This document shows, piece after piece, positions 10,968 to 21,714 of a stretch of DNA of 64,000 nt (within the stretch, counting starts at the first letter, position 1; each line of letters begins with the position of its first letter). The position numbers and the translations under genes were made by a program. The notes beneath the pieces were generated by a model. That model was given only the letters and a program-made list of their open reading frames with translations. It ran no database searches and had not been told where the DNA came from. Origin of the DNA: Angiostrongylus vasorum (Eukaryota; Nematoda; Chromadorea; Rhabditida; Metastrongylidae). The DNA lies in assembly GCA_018806985.1 (NCBI GenBank), contig JADANN010000443.1:185001-249000 (forward strand), given 5' to 3'.

Positions 10968-11218
10968 GCGTAGGTTTCCTTCAGAAGCAGAGCGTGGAGC
11001 TTTATCAAAATATTTAAGGACACTAAAAAATGGAAATGACTGCGTTTCTGTCGTTAACATTGAATTGATGTGCAATTGAATTTTGAAGCCACTTACGGAA
11101 TTCTTTTGATGAGGACTTCAAGCAATTTCACGAATTCCTGCATTTGTTTGAATTCGGCTTCAACACACCAAGTGCTGTCGCCAAGATTGTCCCTAATTTC
11201 CCAACAGCAAATCGATGT
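10968..11218 (+). CDS. Candidate exon pair, unknown product
   Basis: Exon 1 (10968-about 11050) lies behind GGAAATTTCAG and reads RRFPSEAERGALSKYLRT. Its frame reaches a stop at 11079. A second open frame (about 11095-11218) reads FDEDFKQFHEFLHLFEFG and ends at a CGAT/GTAGGT donor. Both look protein-like, but the exact junction between them is unresolved, and a long minus-strand frame (11128-11415) overlaps the second. Confidence is low because no family is recognised. Confidence 0.3.
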
Positions 11219-11984
11219 AGGTTTCGGTTCATTCGTTTCTTCTGGAAGGGAACAAAACCAGTTTGAAGCCTGGATTTCTTGTGAATTTTGAGAATTCTGC
11301 CAACGTAGAATAGTGGGAAATTCGCTACCGTAATTCGACCTTCCACAAATGCACAGCGTTTAACGCGCAGACGAAGCGCAATTAGAAAAATTTTTCCAGA
11401 AAGTGCAACGCTCACCTACGGGTTTTTGCATAGTTGGCTTGTTCACATAGTGAGATCACCCTCGCAAAGAATTGGAGTGCACGAGAAAACGAACTTTTAG
11501 AAGGTGAAATGCGTACGAATGCTATCCATTAAAATGAAGGTGCTGTGTTAACCACTTTGTTTCAGCTTATTATAAATAGCTTTTTAGCTTATTGATGCAA
11601 ACCGACATCAACTGTGCTGGCCAAAAATCCAAGCTGTAAGTGGCATAAGGGTGGGGCAGTTTTTAGCTTACTTCTCTGAGTTTATCTTCCCCATACTTTC
11701 TATTGAAAGGAACAACTCATTAAATGTGGATTTACGAAAATGTCCATAGAGTCGTTCAAGCTAAATAGATACCTTTCAATGGTGAAATGTAGATGAAACA
11801 AACACTTCGAAATTGCTCTGATTTCATGGCCATGATGAACCTATGGCTGAACCGCCTGCAAGTTTGAATCGTTAGGTTGAAACGCTTAGTTCTACCCATT
11901 GTAGTAATTCTTGAGTTATCTTAGGCTGCACAAGCATTTTAAATAGTCCGTTTACTTTTATTGCAATAATAATTAAATGGGTGA

Positions 11985-12320
11985 CTAGTGGTGATGCCGC
12001 TCACTATGAGCAGTGTCGTGGTCCCCACCCCATCCGAGTCCACCAAGCTATTCATGGCTCTGAGGTCGGGGAATTATTATCTGACTCGTCTAGAATCGGT
12101 TCGCCCCATTCCAGACATAAAAGATGGGACCTATTTCTAATGATGCGCTGGGATGTCTAACACGGCTATCTCTGGAGTCCTGGGCGAATTGGCCTAACTA
12201 GCGGTCAAGGATATTCACCGAAAAGGTTGAAACCCTCTAGAAACAACCAAACCCACACTGAAATCTAAGACTTCGTGGGCGATGAATGGGAGGGTAAACA
12301 CATCGAATGGGAAAACTGAT
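11985..12320 (+). mobile_element. SINE-S3 copy, diverged
   Basis: The head carries a GTGGTGATGCCGCTC block (box A-like) and a weak box B. The S3 tail block is recognisable at about 12245-12300 (AAACCCACACTGAAATC, then CTTCGTGGGCGATGAA), aligning with 26820-26870. Confidence 0.4.
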
Positions 12321-12587
12321 GGGATCCGCACAATAATTTGTGTCGAGTCATTTTGAATGAAACAAATTGCTAAGAAAAACACGTTGATGCATACTTCTTT
12401 TTACTTCCTAACATCGTTCTTGTGACCACTGTTTTTCCCAACCACGTGTTTTCTCCAAATGTGCGCTTCTGTTTACAAACCTAAAATTCTCACGTGCACA
12501 TTTGATCGGTCCTTTTGTGCGTTTACATCAATTTTTTTTATGTATCGATGTGTATGTGTGCATTAATCTGAGTGTGTATGTATGTAT

Positions 12588-12660
12588 AAGGAAATTTCTC
12601 TATCAAATAGAGAATTCTCTACGTATCTAACAAATATATTTTATAAGTCGATAGAGAATA
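12588..12660. repeat. Palindromic TAGAGAATT motif, second copy
   Basis: AATTTCTCTATCAAATAGAG and TAGAGAATTCTCTA form overlapping inverted repeats, followed by a further TCGATAGAGAATATT copy 40 bp on. This matches the core at 1407-1441. Confidence 0.5.
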
Positions 12661-13347
12661 TTTCTCGTAACTGCAAAGTAACCTATTGTATAGTAGTATG
12701 TTTGTCACAACGTCCGCATCCGGGCAGCATCTATACATCATAATATTCCCCCAGTCTGCGGCTAAATTGCTTTTTCATCTCTGGCTAACCCCTTTTACAG
12801 GCGCCGCTGTACTCTCCTTCACACTTTCACACTTATACACCACATCAATCCCTCAGCCGGCGGTTAAGTTGCTCTATCTTCTGTTTCATCTCTATCTAGC
12901 CTCTTATGCTTTGCCTTCCCGTCAACACGCAACATAACGGCACTGTAGCAGACTCAGTGTTGTTATGACTCTTCTCTTATTATCTTATTTACTGTTATGA
13001 TCTCTTTAACTAAACCACACCGCTCTCCGTATTACGAAACTGTGTTGTACATTCATTTATAGTCTCATAGCATTGCCGTGTAAATATTAGGTGTATGCAC
13101 GGTTTAATTGCCCCAAGTATGAGCTACTGCGGCGTACACGACTGCACCAAAAAAAGTCCCGCGTGGCAAAGTAAGAAAGTCGAGCATTCCAGCAGCTGGC
13201 GTACAAAGGACAAACTCGACCAACTACTATTCTATTTCCCACTGGGGCAAGCAGTACACTATGTATGTATTTATACATATTTGTTTGTTAGTTTGTGTGT
13301 TTGTTTGTTTCGTTTTGCGTCTCTATCTCTATGTCTAAATGTTCGCT

Positions 13348-13390
<43 letters not shown>

Positions 13391-14230
13391 TTTCAACTGG
13401 ACCGACTTACCAGTACTGTTGAATCACTAAATAGAATTAATTTGACAGTATCATCCTTCTTGACATTCAATTTTTTTCTCCGCGCAAATCCATCTTACTT
13501 CTAATGAACCGAGTTTAGAGTTAGAGCCTTTTAGAAGATCCGGCTAGAATTAGGAATAACGGAATAACGAATGAAGAACTCATAAATTTCTCCTCATATC
13601 CCTGATAAAGTCAAATCACAAACCGGAAGATCTTCAATCTCCTTTATGAGAATAAGTTTTTTCATTCCTTCGTCATTGTATTCCATTACGTTGTTCGAAT
13701 AACTGAAATTATTGATAACGGATGAAAATAGGAGAACAACAACGGCTAGATCGGGACGGTGGTATTGTTCTTAATCGTTATTCGCAGTTTTATTTTTCAT
13801 CATTTTCACTGAATAAAATATTGGAGGAGCCGTGTAATACAATTATGTTGCGAAGCTAAGGCTTTATCGCACAACTCTTTAGCATCAGCTCAGGTACATG
13901 CCTGATCTGAACATAAGTTTTCATGCTTGACAACTTCATTGATTAATTAATCTGAGAGATGAGACTGAAGCAATTGTTAAACGGCACTAAAACGAGATAG
14001 GAAGATTGATTCAATAGCGCGCCAGAAAAGAGCTTATTCTGTCGTCGGGTACAAATTCACAGATGTTTTTATTCTCGTGCTAGTGCAGAATCTCGCACAT
14101 GTACTGCAATCTCAAGCGTCAAATAATGAGTTCGTTTGGCTCAGTTTTTTTGGTCATTTAACTGCAGAACGCCTGTGCATTGACCTCCATGGAGGTTTTC
14201 GCTTTATTCGAGTCGTTAAAAATGTGAAAG
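12661..14230. other. Non-coding AT-rich stretch
   Basis: Pyrimidine-rich DNA with no convincing exon. It includes the TA microsatellite at 13349-13389. A 92-codon plus frame at 14077-14355 lies opposite a minus frame and is not claimed. Confidence 0.5.
13349..13389. repeat. (TA)n microsatellite
   Basis: About 20 uninterrupted TA units. Confidence 0.95.
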
Positions 14231-14234
14231 GAGA

Positions 14235-14830
14235 TTATCTGTACAACGTCATTCTCTCTTTGTTCCTCTTGCATCTATACAAACAGCAAACCTTCTCGAA
14301 GAGTCGCCCAGTCATTAGCCCACATTTTTCACTGGCTTGGTGTGTTGATGAATGATTGGTAAGATTCTTTTCCTGATATGCTAAGAAAGACGAACCACGT
14401 TCCTGATAGGTTCCGACAACATGAACTCGCCCATCCTTTCGGAAGCGAAACCATTTGCCGCTAGTTTCTTCTAGTGCGTTGGTAGTCACTAACAATGGCT
14501 TTAAGAGAGCTGATCTTTGTTGTTGCATAGCGGAAGAAGTTTAACAATGTCCCGGAATACACTAATCGCTTCTTGATTGGCAACAACAATTCGTAGATGA
14601 ACAAATCATCATTGCGACCTTATGATCATAGTTGTGCACGCTTTACACCATCCAAGGTCTCGAAATGAATGAAGTCATCATTCACGTTATAATATACATG
14701 TTTGCACGCCCACACAAATAAGTGAAATATAAGGCATAGGTTCTTGTGCGCACTGGACAGCAATAGCAATTGCATCTCTGAATCACTGGATATCTTAAGA
14801 TCTACCTCGCAACAGTTCTCTGAAAGAAAG
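14235..14830 (-). other. Possible further exons of the RhoGEF gene
   Basis: Minus-strand open stretches include GKWFRFRKDGRVHVVGTYQ (about 14400-14460) and FIYELLLPIKKRLVY (about 14560-14610). Their order and character would fit the PH domain expected after a DH domain, but frames change between them and splice sites are unclear. Not claimed as CDS. Confidence 0.25.
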
Positions 14831-14979
14831 GGTCAACTACGATATTCAGTCACTTACTGGCCCACTGTTTTGCACGGGGCTCCGAACGTAAATTTCGATC
14901 GATTTACAATCAAACATTTAGCAACATGTTTAAGACCTACGTTGGTATAATGAGCGAGTAAATTCTTGTGTTAGGTCAC

Positions 14980-15059
14980 CTCAAAATTTTTTCGATGGCC
15001 GTGATCGCCTCTCGGATTGGATTGTTTCCGCCTTGCTCCCGATCCACTTTTTTCCAAAC
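14980..15059 (-). CDS. Exon, likely DH-domain C-terminal helix of a RhoGEF
   Basis: Minus-strand exon with textbook borders: acceptor TATGTTTGCAG and donor TTTTGAG/GTGACC. The frame reads VWKKVDREQGGNNP followed by IREAITAIEKIL. In DH domains the conserved PVQR block is followed by a helix of exactly this kind (polar, then an alanine/isoleucine-rich stretch). It would follow the PVQ exon at 18774-18865, with the RTE1 copy at 15510-17990 inside the intron. The phases do not fit without a 2-nt shift, and an alternative downstream exon (18024-18313) competes with it. Confidence 0.45.
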
Positions 15060-15509
15060 CTGCAAACATAAGTCTCAGAAAGTCATGAATTTCCAATCAT
15101 CAAATAGTGGCGTAATTCTGGGCAAGATTTCCCATTATGAGATATAAACATCGCTCCAGCTCCAAAACCATCAGCACTTTATTCATTGCATTGCGTTAGG
15201 ATGTGATGGTGAATCAGTTGTTAGCTATCTACGGTACATTCATGACATTCCGTTTTGTGGTATATGTATGAAGAAAAAACTGCAGTGGCTATAATGGGAT
15301 AAATAAAGGTGGCAACCACAGTGACGGACGTAGAACGGTGCCTTTGATTTTCGATCGTTGACGTTGATCGCAACATCAAATCCCTACCCTCACGTGCGTG
15401 ATACTTCTTACTCCTAGCATCTTCTTTTAGACTGTGTTCTTCAGCACTGGGAGGTCTTTTTATCTTGCTTGCGTAGCTAATAGGTTTCTCATGCATATGT
15501 TAAGGTAGG

Positions 15510-17990
15510 AAGAATCGTGGAGTCGAAAATATCGGCATAGCTCGTGATGAATCTTTATATACTGAATGGGGACATCCTGGTGGTCCAGGGCTTCTATGCC
15601 TGTTTCCATATCGGCTGAGTCAAAGGCTTTTTCTAAATCCATAAAATTGAGACAGAGCGGTCTCCTGTGCTCTCACGTTACTCCACTGAGTATTGTTATC
15701 GCATGAATGTGGTCCATCATACCGAATACTTTTCGAACACTGCTTGCTCACATGTTTGTCCTTCAAACAGTATTACAGTACTCTGTTAGTCCTCTTTACG
15801 ACAGCTGGAGTGAAGAGTTTATAGACAAAACACAGCAAGTAGATTGGGCGATGTGTGCCGACATCGTTTAAATCACACTTTTCGAAACATAGCACAGTCA
15901 TGCTGCTCTTCCAGTGAATAGGAGGTTTTGATTCTAACAGGTAACGTATAAAGTGCCTGGCGAGTATATTTATGAGGGCTGACGGATTGTGCTTCAGGTG
16001 ATCAGATCTTATTTCGTCCGCAACTGGTGTTGTTCCATTATTCACCAACGGGATAGCTTGTCGGATTTCGGGGGGCTAGTATCGGTGGTGCGACATATTC
16101 ATCCTCCTCTGTTTCGTAGAGGGCAGGAGAACGTCGCTTTTGAAGAGATCCGAGCAGTAATCGCGAGTGACTTTTTCCATTGCCTTTCTGGAAGCCGCAA
16201 CTGTTCCGCTTGCGTTCCGATGAGCAATAATCTTTGTTTTGCGAGTGACGACATTCTTGCGGCTTTTGCGTGTGCATTTCCCATGCTTTGCAGCCTCGAA
16301 CATAGCTGCTGCTTTTCTCTCGTTAAGATCTGCACTGCGTTTTTTGCATTGTTTAGCAAGTTTGGACGTGACTTGGCAGCCGCCTCCAGCTCGCTTGATT
16401 CCACGCTGGCGCATCAGCTTGAGTGCTTCTGAAGACAGACGCCTTTTGATGACATGCGAACTCACGGCTTTCACTGCGCTGAAAATGTTGAATGAGCCGA
16501 TCGTATCTCGTCGATATTATCGATGACGGCGTCTTCCCAATAGCAGAGTAACCGACATGAACAAATCAGAGTTTGTAGTGGTTTCAACTTCTTTTTTGAA
16601 TTGAGTGGTTTTTTCTCCTTTCAGCGCGGAATGCCATCTTGCACGAAAAAAGGCAATGGTCTGATGTCGTGTAGAATTTGGACAACAACGACATCGGATG
16701 GGCAAAGCTTCGATTAACTATGACGTGATCCAATTTTTGTGGTAAGCCCCACTGAGAGAATCCCACGTCCAGCGTTAGGAGTGGGGCTTCCCGAATGGTG
16801 AGTCACGACAAATGCTCGTTTTCGTCATGATTAACTTAGAGAGACTCGCACTCCTCATTCCATTCTAATCCGCTGGTCTCTACATATCGTTCTTCAGCCG
16901 ATTTTCTGCGTCCAACCTTAGCGTTGAAATCTCCAGTGACGAACTTAAAGAAAGTATGGTCTACTCTGTAGAACTTCTCCAAATTCATACTGATGCTCTC
17001 TCCTTCGTCTTCGTCATAGCTTGATGTCGATTCGTGAGCGACGAAAACCGTCAAAACCGTCAAAACCAGAATTGATTCACGTCGTGCCAACCGTGAATGT
17101 CCGAGCATCAGGTCGTCGGAATTCAGGTTGTTCGAATCAGTGTGTGTTCATGCAAACTTGTGTCAACGAGAACGCCGACGCTGCCGACTGCTCTGTTGTC
17201 GCATGTTCCGAGGAACAATTATTATCTGGTCTCAGAGATGGCGTCGAATGCGTGACATCTTTTTCGTCTTGGCCAGTCCGATGATCTCAGACCCTATCCT
17301 TTCTGCCTGCGTGAACAAGTCCTCTGTCCAGGACTCAGATGCAAATGCGCGTTCGTTGTAGGTAAAAAATCGTCGCCTGAGACGTTTACGATTTAGGCAA
17401 CCTAGAATGCCCTTGAGATTTTAGCCGTCTATCCGTACGGGCTCTACGCAACGCTGCCGCATTAGGAGCTCTTCAGGGGTCAGGGAAAGAGGGCTGTTTA
17501 TTTCAGTGTTTAGCGTTTGATATCCATGTATAGCTTGCCGAATCGTAAACGTGGGGGCAGAGTACACACACGGGTAGCTTGTCTTTCTCTCCCGGAGTAG
17601 ATGGTGAGCTTATTTTTCGGAGACCAATCCTAGGCGCCTCCTATATTCTTGGTGCTTGAGAGATTTCAGGCTTTTTGGCCGAGGACGCAAACCGTATGAA
17701 TGAGAAAACGCAAATGCATGCATTCATCAAGTCGTCCTCGTGAACAGATAAGGCATGTGTATACTCAGCGCTGTACAGACAGGGAGTCCATCCTGTTCTT
17801 CCACCTGCGTCTCAGAGAAGCATTAGTTCCCTATTAGTCCGCCACTAACACTCTGTCCGCCAAATTGGGAAGCACCACATTAGCACACTAACCGCTTTGA
17901 GATCCCTTTATGGTGGAGATCTGCAGTCGCATTAGAGATTAAAATATGCCGCTGTGTTGATAAGTGAAATGCAACTTTGCATTAGTTTCG
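15510..17990 (-). mobile_element. RTE1 copy b, 5' UTR to RT palm (3'-truncated)
   Basis: Minus-strand RTE1. From the 5' side (high coordinates): a 5' untranslated region alignable to 21900-22400, then the apurinic-type endonuclease with FVTGDFNAKVGRRKSAEE near 16920, KLDHVIVNRSF near 16730, SDHCLF, the linker, and reverse transcriptase with CFVYKLFTPAVV and MDLEKAFDSADMET near 15620. It stops just after the first palm motif, so the catalytic YADD-type box and the 3' end are absent. Many frameshifts. It shares orientation with the neighbouring RhoGEF exons. Confidence 0.85.
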
Positions 17991-18023
17991 ATACAAAGCT
18001 AGGGGTGGTCGACTAGGAATAAA

Positions 18024-20023
18024 TCAATGCGCTTGTCCTTCGTCTTCTGGCTCAACACTTCGTTCAAATATTTGTGGGAATTTTATGAGCGTGATTTCAC
18101 TATCAACTCTATCGACGCCATGTAACAAAAGTCTATAACATAGTACTTCATTGAGTGCTGACATAAACACTGCGGAACTTCTTATTGGTGATTTCTCACA
18201 AAATTTCATGCCTTGAAGTGGATTTTGAAGCGGTTCGGCGAGTTGCGTTGCCTTGGCGAAATGGGTTAATTTGATAACTAAACTACATTTCTGGTGGTTG
18301 GGATCAGAAGCGACTGGAAGCAAAAACGAAAGGAAATTCTGAATGGGTTGCGTAGCCTTAAGTCAGAATACATTCTCAAGTATATTAGGTTCAAGGGATT
18401 CTTTTTTATGTGAGTTTTCGATTTTTTCGTTTTGTAGTATTGGCTCAGCAATCTCAATTGACTTCATATCACTTTCATGCAAAAATAGAGTAAATTCAGA
18501 TAAAACCAATTGTTACGATTTTTATGTTATGTAAGCGCATCCCTGTTCTAACTTTACCGCAGCATAGTAGTGATAGTTCTCAGAAAGTGTCTTTAGCAGA
18601 AATTTCAGCGGGTCTCTTCCTCGCTTGCACATGAGTTTTCCGTCAATCTTTAGTTCGGATAGAGATAGCAGATATGTGTAGGCTGTAAAGTCATGAACTA
18701 TGAGAACTATGTCTCGTGAGTTTTGTTATCGGATGGTTTAATAGTATTAGACATAGTGTGTCGAATCTCTTACGCTCAAGGATGTTTTTTCAATCCCGGA
18801 ACGTGCTGCACCGGTTCGATCATGATATCCAAGACGCGTTGTCGTCCAAATAATTTATTTTTTCTCTTGGCCCTCAATAAAAGTGTTTAATATTTAATCG
18901 GGTAGAACATAAACTGCACGGAGATTCTTGCTCAAACGCTCTAAAGTGGACCTACCTCGAGGAATTTCTTTAGCCTCCGGTCCTTCTCACAAGCATTTTT
19001 TAGCATCGCTTTTGCAGTGTCGCAGTAGTTCGCGTACGACGAATAGACCCGTCGGTGCTCGTCGAATGTCTCTGTCCAGATCTTCAATAGATTTTATTCA
19101 ACGACTCATTTATTCACCGTCTCATTTTGCCTACGGGCAGAAACGATTTCCATTTCACACAAAGTTTTTGGTAGTTTGCGCTATCTGTGGGAGTTCTACA
19201 GACATTCGGTAATATTCGAGATCACTTCTCCACAATTTGATGGGAGCGTAAAACTGCAACAGAAATTTAGTGCCTCCCACTACCACAAGATTTTTACAAA
19301 AGTTTTGTGGATTTTCGTTTGCATCCAGATGAAGAGCAGACAGCAATATTATTTTTCTCGTTTCTTAAGAATCTTTGACACTCCAAATCATTTTTGTCGC
19401 TGAGACGCGTCTTTGGAGATTTGTAAGGTTAGAGCACTTACCCTGATCACATCGCATACATTTCCATCCCAGTTCTCAATTATCTTTCCGAGCTCTTCAC
19501 AAATTTTCTCATGGAACCTCAACTGTGCTTGCACTCTACCGAAAATTTGTATGATGTCTTCGTTTTTAAGAAGAGGCCGTTCCTGAGCGACGCGATCCAG
19601 GAGACCATCTCTTACCTGAGTTAATGTGAAGAACGTAATTCGACCTGTTCAAGTTCGAGAATATGCTTTTGAAAGAACACACTTACTGTAAGCAGAAGTT
19701 TGAGCTTTCCAATTAAATTGCTTTCTTTCGTGTACATTTCTTTACAAACCGGGTACCTTCCATCGCTCGCGCCATCACTTAGTATTGCAGTTGCCGTGGA
19801 GTCTATACAAAGAGAGATTTTTTTTCTCAAGTCAAATGCAAGCGTAAATACTGAACACGGTTAAGCCCAGCTTTTTTGTCCATAAGTGGAATTTCTGCAA
19901 AGTTTCCGCATGACAAATACTGTACCGCATGTCTTTTTCATCCAATTCCGGTGGGTTTTCGTTGACGACGGTTGTTTCGAGAGTATTTTTCGTCCTGCTT
20001 GTAGTAGAATTCCTCCATGGTTT
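18024..20023 (-). CDS. Rho guanine-nucleotide exchange factor, DH domain, ECT-2-like
   Basis: Minus-strand exons: 19852-20023, 19687-19802, 19442-19615, 18956-19081, 18774-18865, and candidate terminal exon 18024-18313 (TGA at 18024). The first four join in consistent phases through introns as short as 49 nt. The protein carries DH-domain (RhoGEF) landmarks in order: YPVCKEMYTKESNLIGKLK (helix 1), EDIIQIFGRVQAQLRFHEKI, ELGKIIENWDGNVCDVI, DEHRRVYSSYANYCDTAKAM, then GRQRVLDIMIEPVQHVP, the PVQR-type signature. ECT-2/Pebble is favoured because the helix-1 pattern, the IFG motif and GRQ before the PVQ block resemble it, but this is from memory. ECT-2 activates RhoA in cytokinesis. Odd points: a 6-T run at 18785-18790 (A-run in the mRNA) leads into an in-frame stop, and a one-base change there would put 18774-18865 in phase with 18024-18313. 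The 5' end of the gene is not found. Confidence 0.6.
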
Positions 20024-20899
20024 CTGAATAAGTAGGGTGAGTGAACTGATATGATACGAAAAGATGACATGATGCGATGTTATGGTCAGTGGCTGGTGTT
20101 CCTCACCCGCTCTAAAATCGAAAAGATGCGTTTTTTTTTGTGAATAGTGTAGAGTATTTTTTCCTTTTCCTCTAGGATTTATCAAATGATATCGTAGAAT
20201 TTAACCCACTGAGCGACCTTGAAAACAACTTTTTTTTCATGGAAATCCCACAGCTTTAGCAATTCGTTACACATTTTGTCCTATCTCAATGCGTTCGCGA
20301 TGGTGTCGGCCTCAAAGGAATTTATTCCCAGGCTACAAAAATTGGTCGGTGATTATAGCGCTGTGAAGAAAGGTGTCCTTCAGTACAACGCGCGGTTGCT
20401 GATCCGATCCCTCATCTCATTACAAATGCAGTAGCTGTCTTCTCCATATCTCTTCTTGCGAAGTGGTGTCACGACGTTATTTGGGAGGATAAAAGCGTTG
20501 ACTTTATTTATCGACAAAGCTGGCAAGTACATCTTTAAATGGGGTCAAATGCACATCGTCCTCCTAAGAGATTGGTCAGCGCAGGACACGCTACAATTCT
20601 CCACCCGAAATAAAGCCATTATGAAAACGCCGAAATGACACCGAACTTAAAAAGCGAATGGTAAACGAAACCTGCAAGTCGAGAGCCAGCGGCACTTCTT
20701 CAGTCTTCGTCTCAGGCTGGATTGAATGGTGATCCATCGCAGAACCGCTTCTTACTTTATCAGTGAAGAAAATGAGAAGTTCTTTCTAATTGCTTGCTCT
20801 GTGTTTTCCAAACACAGCTCTAAGTCGATAACGATAAAGCTATATATAATATCGACGAGATGATAGTGGAGATTAGTTGTCGATATATATCGCAAACAC
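20024..20899. other. Unassigned, open frames on both strands
   Basis: Plus frames at 20219-20434 and 20456-20638, and a minus stretch at 20210-20350 (NELLKLWDFHEKKVVFKV), look protein-like but have no consistent exon structure. It may hold upstream exons of the RhoGEF gene or a decayed DNA transposon. Confidence 0.3.
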
Positions 20900-21290
20900 T
20901 CACCATAATGACTATCTCGTTAGCGTTGCTAAGTGGTTTTCCATAGTGTCGGCATGCGATGTAAAGCGGTGGTTCACTTCATAAGTGGAATCGTCTAAGC
21001 CATGAACTTTGACACCTCCATTTGGGAACTCCAAATAAAGCTGTATCAGAAATCACTGCTACTGCACTAAAAGAAACCTAGACGTAGAGCAAATGGCCGC
21101 CCACTGACACCAAGGAACTGGTGACTACTGGTGGTGACTAGTAGGGTCTCTAATTTGAACATACATCAACTAGTAGAGCACCAAACGAACCCTTTCGTCT
21201 TGTGAACACCATTCATCCAAATTCGAGGTTTAACTACCAAGTGATAAGCTGGTCTTCTAACGTTTTCTTCTGCCTTGGTATTTTACTAAT
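20900..21290 (+). mobile_element. RTE1-derived short element (5' tip joined to 3' UTR)
   Basis: 20900-21065 aligns with 21715-21895, the region just upstream of the RTE1 5' UTR in copy c (shared GATGTAAAGCGGTGGTTCA and TAAGCCATG blocks). 21065-21290 aligns with 23590-23820, the RTE1 3' untranslated region (shared CTGGTCTTCTAACGT and CCTTGGTA blocks). The whole open reading frame is absent, so this looks like a non-autonomous deletion derivative. Confidence 0.65.
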
Positions 21291-21439
21291 CTATACTCAA
21301 AATACTGACTTTCTATAAACCTAGGCTTAAATATTTGATATATTTATTTATACTATCTTATAAACTGTCTGTAAGCTGTTGCTGTTGTTGATGTCGCTGT
21401 ACCATGGATGGTCATCGTCGTAATGATAAACTCGGACAG

Positions 21440-21619
21440 CTGCTAACCCTCCTCGTTCCATTCTAATCCGTGGGTCCCAATGTGACGTTCGTCAGGCGTT
21501 TTTTGGTCTATTCTTGGCGTTGAAATCCCCAGTGATGACCTTGAAAAATATATGGTCTTCTCTGTAGAACTTCTCGAAGTCTATATTGAACGCCTCGATC
21601 ATAGTTTGATGTTGGCGCG

Positions 21620-21620
<1 letters not shown>
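21440..21620 (-). mobile_element. RTE1 copy d, endonuclease fragment
   Basis: Minus-strand endonuclease segment containing FFKVITGDFNAKNR, collinear with 16890-17030 of copy b. It is cut at 21620 by a TA microsatellite. Confidence 0.8.

Positions 21621-21708
<88 letters not shown>
21621..21708. repeat. (TA)n microsatellite, two tracts
   Basis: TA tracts at 21621-21669 and 21677-21708, separated by a short GTAGTC spacer. They sit between two RTE1 pieces. Confidence 0.95.
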
Positions 21709-21712
<4 letters not shown>

Positions 21713-21714
21713 AA

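Noticed and set aside
13095..13430. ORFs ending in a YIYIYIYI run.
   Set aside because: They read through the TA microsatellite.
16239..16526. Plus-strand ORFs at 15989-16526.
   Set aside because: They are antisense shadows of the RTE1 linker and reverse transcriptase on the minus strand.
20419..20620. Possible Tc1/mariner transposase fragment (AKWCHDVIWEDKSV-like stretch on the plus strand).
   Set aside because: Only one short stretch resembles the family, the frame is closed soon after, and no inverted repeats or DDE triad could be placed.
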